This document shows, piece after piece, positions 6,270 through 7,646 of a stretch of 7,646 bases of DNA. Position numbers and translations under genes: made by a program. Each line of letters starts with the position of its first letter. The first letter of the stretch is position 1. The DNA is taken from the NCBI GenBank assembly GCA_023406715.1, contig JAEXVC010000155.1, positions 1-7,646 of the forward strand, written 5' to 3'. The notes beneath the pieces are model-generated. The model saw only the letters and a program-made list of their open reading frames with translations, searched no databases and was not told the DNA's origin. This DNA comes from Bacteroidota bacterium (GTDB lineage Bacteria; Bacteroidota; Bacteroidia; Bacteroidales; Tenuifilaceae).

Positions 6270-7646
6270 ATGAGAAAATTATCAATAATTATTTTATCTA
6301 TTTTGGCAATATCATGCCAAAAGGGTATCGAGTTGAAAAATGTATCTGAAAAACCTGTTGTAAACGATTTGCTTACAGTTATTCAACTGCTTGGCGATAG
6401 CACAGAGGTTGTAATGACCGATTATTTCCCAAATCCTTCGGTTATTGACTCCGTTTCTATGCCAAATGTATTTTCCTACACATTATCGGATGATAAGTCA
6501 AAATTGACCATTAAATGCAGTAATTCAGAGTTACCCAAATTGAATGTAATGGATGTTTGGGTATCGGGGGCTAAGTATTCTTTAGTTTTACGTAAAGGCC
6601 GAAAAATACCTGTAAGCTTTGAGTATAATCCCAATGGTAAAAAGGTGAAATCTGTTCAGTTAACTGGCCAAATTAACGATTGGAACCCTGCTGCAACACC
6701 GCTATCATTTGATGGCAATGTGTTTAAAACCACATTGATGCTCAACCCTGGGAAATATCACTACCAAGTTGTTCTGGATGGAAAATGGATGCTCGACCCT
6801 GCTAATCCTGTAAAGGAGGATAATAATATGGGTGGTTTCAACTCTGTATTAGTTGTTGGAAATAATCAACCAGAAAAACTGCCACATCTTGTTGCTGAAT
6901 CAACAAGCGGTAATGTTTTAAATATTAAAGCGATAAACTCTGTAGATAAGGTTATAGTATTGTGGCAGAATTATTTATTGAATGATGAATTTGTTTCTAT
7001 TGATAGTCAGGATATTAAATTGACTATACCTTCAAACGCACAAAATTCTAAACGTTCCTACATTCGCGTTTGGTCGTTCAATGAGTATGGCGAATCCAAC
7101 GATTTATTAATTCCTCTAGAGGGAAATAAACCTGTAATTGCCACATCGCAGTTGACCAGAGCCGATAAGAATAGCCAAATTATGTACTTTTTGATGGTAG
7201 ATAGGTTTAACAACGGTAACCAGAGTAACGATAAAAAGGTTGATGACCCTGAAATACTGCCCGAGGCAAATTACTATGGTGGCGACTTGGCTGGAGTTAC
7301 ACAGAAAATTAAGGATGGGTATTTTACTGCACTCGGAATCAACACTATATGGCTTTCACCAATTACCCAAAATCCGCTTGGCGCGTGGGGATTATACCCA
7401 GAACCTCGTACCAAATTCTCCGGTTACCACGGTTATTGGCCAGTTTCTTTAACCAAGGTTGATTTCCGTTTTGGTACAAGTGATGAGTTTAAGGAGTTAA
7501 TTGCTGAAGCGCATAATCGCAATATGAATGTAATTCTCGATTATGTTGCTCATCACGTTCATCAGGAGCATCCATTATACAAGGAGCATCCCGATTGGGT
7601 TACATCTCTTTATTTGCCAGATGGTTCTTTGAATACCGAGCGTTGG
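6270..7646 (+). CDS. GH13 alpha-amylase family lipoprotein with CBM48/AMPK-type module (partial, 3' end outside window)
   Basis: The first 459 codons of a gene that runs off the window, starting 17 bases after the SusA-like stop and so probably co-transcribed. A short hydrophobic leader ends in the lipobox A-I-S-C with the lipidated Cys at 16, so the protein is membrane-anchored, perhaps at the cell surface as SusG is. The post-Cys residues (QKGIE) show no strong acidic export tag. Then come a beta-rich domain (about 28-120), a CBM48/AMPK glycogen-binding-type module (about 125-197; GQINDWNP with W138, and W173 before LDPANP), and another beta-rich domain (about 210-285). The GH13 barrel begins near residue 300, with DRFNNGN (311-317), YYGGDLAGV (335-343) and GYHGYWP (385-391). 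Region I reads DYVAHHVH, with D424 and H429 in place but H428 where Asn is usual. Regions II-IV, with the nucleophile and acid/base, lie beyond the window, so activity cannot be confirmed. The role is probably starch or maltodextrin cleavage. Confidence 0.85.
   Translation, partial: MRKLSIIILSILAISCQKGIELKNVSEKPVVNDLLTVIQLLGDSTEVVMTDYFPNPSVIDSVSMPNVFSYTLSDDKSKLTIKCSNSELPKLNVMDVWVSGAKYSLVLRKGRKIPVSFEYNPNGKKVKSVQLTGQINDWNPAATPLSFDGNVFKTTLMLNPGKYHYQVVLDGKWMLDPANPVKEDNNMGGFNSVLVVGNNQPEKLPHLVAESTSGNVLNIKAINSVDKVIVLWQNYLLNDEFVSIDSQDIKLTIPSNAQNSKRSYIRVWSFNEYGESNDLLIPLEGNKPVIATSQLTRADKNSQIMYFLMVDRFNNGNQSNDKKVDDPEILPEANYYGGDLAGVTQKIKDGYFTALGINTIWLSPITQNPLGAWGLYPEPRTKFSGYHGYWPVSLTKVDFRFGTSDEFKELIAEAHNRNMNVILDYVAHHVHQEHPLYKEHPDWVTSLYLPDGSLNTERW

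Noticed and set aside
7240..7452. A 70-codon open frame inside the GH13 lipoprotein gene
   Set aside because: It overlaps the continuous GH13 reading frame, which carries conserved barrel motifs in the same stretch.
1..7646. CRISPR arrays, insertion sequences, tRNA genes, attachment sites or phage genes
   Set aside because: Reading both strands showed no spaced direct repeats, transposase or integrase coding, tRNA-like clover-leaf ends or other mobile-element marks; the window is nearly filled by metabolic genes.

Overview
The window looks like part of an alpha-glucan (maltose/starch) utilisation locus from a member of the Bacteroidota. This rests on several points: a SusA-like GH13 enzyme, a GH13 lipoprotein with a short Bacteroidota-style lipobox leader, AT-rich DNA, almost no Shine-Dalgarno sequence ahead of the genes, and a class II aldolase of the type I recall from flavobacteria. 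The order or genus cannot be fixed from this sequence. All genes lie on the + strand and are tightly packed; the longest gap between genes is about 73 bases, so there is no long non-coding stretch.

Layout: (1) bases 2-166, the last 54 codons of a membrane transporter, probably an MFS/GPH-type sugar (maltose) permease; (2) 175-834, beta-phosphoglucomutase; (3) 894-3218, a GH65 phosphorylase with the maltose-phosphorylase type substrate loop; (4) 3267-4337, class II fructose-bisphosphate aldolase, with a possible promoter of its own just upstream; (5) 4353-4386, a strong intrinsic terminator; (6) 4411-6252, a secreted SusA-like GH13 neopullulanase/cyclomaltodextrinase-type enzyme; (7) 6270 to the window end, the first 459 codons of a GH13 lipoprotein with a CBM48/AMPK-type starch-binding module in front of the catalytic barrel. 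No regulator, SusC/SusD pair or GH97 alpha-glucosidase lies inside the window.

How it fits together (inference from families): the two GH13 enzymes cut starch, pullulan or maltodextrins outside the cytoplasm. The permease brings maltose across the inner membrane. The GH65 enzyme splits maltose with phosphate into glucose and beta-glucose 1-phosphate, and beta-phosphoglucomutase turns the latter into glucose 6-phosphate, saving one ATP per maltose. The aldolase would serve glycolysis lower down. This is a phosphorolytic version of maltose use, in contrast to the hydrolytic Sus system of Bacteroides thetaiotaomicron.

I found no clearly novel system. The points most worth a second look are the aldolase gene placed inside a sugar-catabolic cluster, the terminator only 24 bases ahead of the next start codon, and a His in place of the usual Asn in GH13 region I of the lipoprotein.
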